Assembly (NCBI GenBank): GCA_910586475.1
Contig: CAJUHM010000010.1
Coordinates: 41,911-51,817 of the forward strand
From: an uncultured Muribaculaceae bacterium
Lineage (GTDB): Bacteria; Bacteroidota; Bacteroidia; Bacteroidales; Muribaculaceae
Reading direction: 5' to 3'
DNA: 9,907 nucleotides
Shown: positions 8,345 through 9,907 of the stretch, in pieces
Layout: every line of letters starts with the position of its first letter
Position numbering within the stretch: position 1 is the stretch's first letter
Program-made: the position numbers and the translations under genes
The notes under the pieces: generated by a model
Database searches by the model: none
The model's input: only the letters and a program-made list of their open reading frames with translations
Told to the model about the DNA's origin: nothing

Positions 8345-8377
8345 CAAAGGTATCTCGTTTTTACCTTTATTGACAAA
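8345..8377 (-). promoter_or_regulatory. Bacteroidota-type promoter
   Basis: On the - strand: -33 element TTTG (complement of 8374-8377), 21-nt spacer, -7 element TACCTTTG (complement of 8345-8352). Both elements match the Bacteroidota housekeeping consensus TTTG / TAnnTTTG and the spacing is within the usual 19-21. It points away from lpxH and toward the terminator and the DUF2007 operon. Confidence 0.7.
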
Positions 8378-8386
8378 TTATTTTAT

Positions 8387-8400
8387 ATGTTGTGCAACAT
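8387..8400. promoter_or_regulatory. Palindrome upstream of the promoter, possible activator site
   Basis: ATGTTG-TG-CAACAT, two perfect 6-nt arms. It lies 9 nt upstream of the -33 element of the - strand promoter, centred about 53 nt upstream of the predicted start, a usual place for an activator. A second small inverted repeat, GGTT-TTTT-AACC, abuts it (8401-8412). No regulator can be named from the sequence. Confidence 0.3.
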
Positions 8401-8507
8401 GGTTTTTTAACCAACAGCCCCGAAAACGCCCATTTTGCGACTTAAACAAATCGCTCTCAGGCATTTGATTGACTCTGCCTCCCATATCGTCCATCTGTTA
8501 ATTAAAG

Positions 8508-9275
8508 TTAATTATCGGGATACGGTTTTGATTTTATCTTTTTAAGCTCAAAAATACTCCCGTCCCACTCTCCGTACGACATCGTTCTGAAACACTCTCC
8601 GAGAACGATCAGACGGCTTCCCGAGACTGTTGTCATGTCGACTGGCGTATGCCGGTGGCCGAAGACAAAATAATCGACAGGTCCGTTCGAACCGACGAAT
8701 TCCTCTGCGAAACGGACAAGCCTGTCATCATCCTCCAGACGCCCGGTCCCGGCCGGTTGCCGCCCGTGGAGACGCGAATGCTTCGACCAGGCAAGCGCCA
8801 GACCGACTGTCCAGCGCGGATGAATCCCCGCGTAAAGCCATTGGGCGAAGCGGTTTCTGAACAGTCGACGCATAAGCCGGTAACTCCGACGCGATTCCCC
8901 GACGCCGTCTCCATGTTCCATCACGAAACGCTTGCCGTCGATGACCGTATCGATCACCCCGTCGACAACCTTCAGCCCGATCTCGTCGCGTAGATAGTCA
9001 AACAGCCAGATGTCATGGTTTCCCTTCGCCCATACGACCTCCGTACCGCTGTCTGCAAGCTCCGCTAACGCGCCTAAAAAACGCAGATGGCCCCGCGGAA
9101 CGACCGACCGGTATTCAAACCAATAGTCCATCACGTCGCCGAGCATATAGAGACACCGCGCACTCGGCTCTATCGAGCGAAGCCACTCGGCAAGAGCCCT
9201 TTCATGCCCGACCGGATCGGATATATAGCCCGCCCCGAGATGAAGATCGGAAATGAAATAGGTCTTTGTCTTCAT
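8508..9275 (-). CDS. lpxH: UDP-2,3-diacylglucosamine diphosphatase (lipid A biosynthesis)
   Basis: Calcineurin-like metallophosphoesterase of 255 residues (E. coli LpxH is 240). It hydrolyses UDP-2,3-diacylglucosamine to lipid X and UMP at the cytoplasmic face of the inner membrane, the fourth step of lipid A synthesis (family knowledge). All metal-site motifs are present: SDLHLG (D10, H12), GDVMD (D47, D50), GNHD (N86, H87), HGD (H121) and GHRHTP (H207, H209). The insert between HGD and the last motif carries Arg-rich and hydrophobic segments (RRSYRLMRRLFRNRFAQWLY), as expected for the lipid-binding cap and membrane contact. There is no signal peptide. The ATG at 9275 lies 25 nt after the stop of the MIP18-family gene, so the two probably share the promoter at 9630-9661. 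A related phosphoesterase with another substrate cannot be fully excluded, but the motif set and length fit LpxH. Confidence 0.88.
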   Translation of the reverse strand: MKTKTYFISDLHLGAGYISDPVGHERALAEWLRSIEPSARCLYMLGDVMDYWFEYRSVVPRGHLRFLGALAELADSGTEVVWAKGNHDIWLFDYLRDEIGLKVVDGVIDTVIDGKRFVMEHGDGVGESRRSYRLMRRLFRNRFAQWLYAGIHPRWTVGLALAWSKHSRLHGRQPAGTGRLEDDDRLVRFAEEFVGSNGPVDYFVFGHRHTPVDMTTVSGSRLIVLGECFRTMSYGEWDGSIFELKKIKSKPYPDN

Positions 9276-9300
9276 TTCACTCGCCTTTAATCATTCCCCT

Positions 9301-9624
9301 TCAGAGGAAACCAAGCTCGAGCTTAGCCTCCTCGCTCATCATGTCCTGATTCCATTCCGGCTCGAAAACAATGTTTATCTCGACGCCGGCAACACCCTCG
9401 ATGCTTTCAAGCTTTATGCGGGCGTCATCGACGATAAAGTCGGCTGCCGGACAGCTTGGTGCTGTCAGAGTCATATCGATGTGGAGACTGGCGTCATCAT
9501 CGAGTTCTATTTTATAGATCAGTCCGAGACTGTAGATGTCGACCGGCATCTCCGGATCATAGACCGTGTGGAGCACCTCGACTACCTTTTCTAAAATCTG
9601 CTGGCGTTTTTCTTCTGTTATCAT
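9301..9624 (-). CDS. MIP18/DUF59-family iron-sulfur cluster assembly factor
   Basis: A 107-residue protein from the ATG at 9624 (MITEEKRQQILEKVV). The family (MIP18, SufT/PaaD-like) helps insert Fe-S clusters into client proteins in the cytoplasm. Hallmarks seen: VYDPEMPVDIYSLGLIYKI (the DPE-P-DI--LGL-Y pattern), TLTAPSCPAAD with the conserved Cys in the metal-binding TxxxCP loop, and a C-terminal EINIVFEPEWNQDMMSEEAKLELGF, the usual P-W---MMSE-----LG ending. A longer in-frame extension to a GTG at 9756 is rejected because it runs through the promoter and adds 44 unrelated residues. The promoter -7 element ends 5 nt before this ATG, so the mRNA is likely leaderless. Followed by lpxH. Whether it acts in a SUF-type pathway here is inferred; no other suf genes are in the window. 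Confidence 0.92.
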   Translation of the reverse strand: MITEEKRQQILEKVVEVLHTVYDPEMPVDIYSLGLIYKIELDDDASLHIDMTLTAPSCPAADFIVDDARIKLESIEGVAGVEINIVFEPEWNQDMMSEEAKLELGFL

Positions 9625-9629
9625 GAAGA

Positions 9630-9661
9630 CAAAGTTACAATTTTCATTCGATAATTTCGAA
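9630..9661 (-). promoter_or_regulatory. Promoter of the MIP18-lpxH operon
   Basis: On the - strand: -33 element TTCG (complement of 9658-9661, one mismatch to TTTG), 20-nt spacer, -7 element TAACTTTG (complement of 9630-9637, perfect TAnnTTTG). Initiation is expected 4-6 nt past the -7 element, about 9624-9626, which is at or within 2 nt of the ATG at 9624. Confidence 0.7.
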
Positions 9662-9666
9662 TGAAA
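9642..9666. promoter_or_regulatory. Palindromic operator candidate over the -33 element
   Basis: TTTCATTCG (9642-9650) and CGAATGAAA (9658-9666) form a perfect 9-nt inverted repeat with an A/T-only 7-nt spacer. One arm covers the -33 element of the MIP18-lpxH promoter and the other lies in its spacer, so a bound dimer would block RNA polymerase. The regulator is unknown. As RNA it would not be transcribed from this promoter, so it is more likely a DNA site than a hairpin. Confidence 0.4.
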
Positions 9667-9780
9667 TTTAGCCACCGTTCCCCAATATTTGTTAACGCCG
9701 GACTCCCCGCAGAGCTGACAGATATCGGGAAACGGGGCTTGAACAGTTCCCTGCACCCCGCTGAAAAGCCACGATTGCCC

Positions 9781-9907
9781 TCATTTTTTTTGAAAATCAT
9801 ATTTTGAAATTAACTCCGATTTGTCAGCGGTGTCCCTTATCTTTGCCCCGTTATGTTGCAATGCCGCCCCCTCATACCGCCTCGCACGCGCCATCTCTTC
9901 CGCCGCG
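9781..9907 (-). CDS. Probable C-terminal end of an unidentified - strand gene, truncated by the window edge
   Basis: A frame enters from the right edge and stays open for 41 residues before a TGA at 9781-9783. The peptide (EEMARARRYEGAALQHNGAK..., ending SELISKYDFQKK) is helical with a natural balance of charged and small residues, and its codons (GCG, GGG, CGG, AGG, GAG) are like those of lpxH next door. The YEGAA region is faintly like a TPR or UVR helix pair, too weak to name. Against it: the length is short enough to be open by chance, and a + strand promoter-like element overlaps it at 9838-9845. If real, its stop lies 120 nt upstream of the MIP18 promoter, with no terminator seen between. 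Confidence 0.4.
   Translation of the reverse strand, partial: AAEEMARARRYEGAALQHNGAKIRDTADKSELISKYDFQKK
9838..9845 (+). promoter_or_regulatory. Possible + strand -7 promoter element
   Basis: TATCTTTG is a perfect Bacteroidota -7 element, preceded by an A/T-rich stretch (9784-9823). The -33 match is poor: TTTG at 9820-9823 is only 14 nt away. ATGs at 9853 and 9861 open short + strand frames to the edge, beginning MLQCRPLIPP and MPPPHTASHA. Both look more like shadows of the opposite strand than real N-termini, but a divergent leaderless gene cannot be excluded. Confidence 0.25.

Larger units (their letters stand above)
8145..8507. other. 363-nt A/T-rich regulatory intergenic region
   Basis: No convincing protein-coding frame on either strand. 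On the - strand it holds, in order of transcription, the AT palindrome at the lpxH stop (8499-8505 / 8508-8514, no U-tract, so not a terminator), a palindrome at 8387-8400, a strong promoter at 8345-8377, an intrinsic terminator at 8255-8288, and a 110-nt A/T-rich leader to the DUF2007 start. A second, weaker promoter can be drawn after the terminator: TTTG (complement of 8227-8230), 21 nt, then TATATTGA (complement of 8198-8205, imperfect). If active, it would let the operon be expressed independently of the terminator. No GC-rich terminator was found behind lpxH. Confidence 0.6.

Noticed and set aside
8499..8514. AT-only palindrome at the lpxH stop codon as a terminator
   Set aside because: A 7-bp A/T stem with a 2-nt spacer and no U-tract would not form a stable terminator.
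8649..8993. + strand frame opposite lpxH
   Set aside because: Shadow of an intact metallophosphoesterase gene; no family features.
9625..9756. In-frame GTG extension of the MIP18-family protein
   Set aside because: It runs through a perfect promoter and palindrome and adds residues absent from the family.

Overview
The window looks like a chromosomal segment of a Bacteroidales bacterium, probably a Muribaculaceae-type gut or host-associated member. The reasons are: two very large secreted multidomain proteins with C-terminal tails like type IX secretion sorting signals; a glutamine synthetase of the roughly 500-residue kind that I recall from Bacteroides relatives; promoters of the Bacteroidota form TTTG-N19..21-TAnnTTTG; and start codons preceded by A/T-rich stretches without Shine-Dalgarno sequences. 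Family and genus placement is inference. No mobile element, CRISPR array, tRNA or rRNA was seen.

Left part (1-6275, + strand): two tandem, diverged paralogues of about 930 (5'-truncated) and 1080 residues. Both appear to be surface or secreted beta-sandwich proteins with the same module order: anchor-J-like domain, two FN3-like domains, jelly-roll-like domain, CARDB-like domain, second anchor-J-like domain, FN3-like segment, sorting tail. Between them lies a 247-nt spacer whose last third is unusually GC-rich and can form four consecutive hairpins just before the second start codon.

Middle (6300-8144): a perfect 22-bp inverted repeat makes a bidirectional terminator between the second adhesin-like gene and a convergent operon on the - strand. 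That operon holds a small DUF2007-type protein followed after 21 nt by a type-I-like glutamine synthetase that lacks the adenylylation-loop signature.

Intergenic 8145-8507: a strong - strand promoter (8345-8377) is followed about 60 nt later by an intrinsic terminator (8255-8288), and only then by the DUF2007-glutamine synthetase operon. This predicts either a stand-alone small RNA of about 80-90 nt or a terminating (attenuated) leader of the glutamine synthetase operon. A palindrome sits just upstream of the promoter. This is the most interesting regulatory arrangement in the window.

Right part (8508-9907, - strand): a MIP18/DUF59-family iron-sulfur assembly factor followed after 25 nt by lpxH (lipid A biosynthesis). 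The pair has an excellent promoter that would start transcription within a few bases of the ATG (a leaderless mRNA), with a perfect 9-bp-arm palindrome over the -33 element. At the right edge there is probably the C-terminal end of another - strand gene, although a + strand promoter-like sequence in the same place makes this uncertain.
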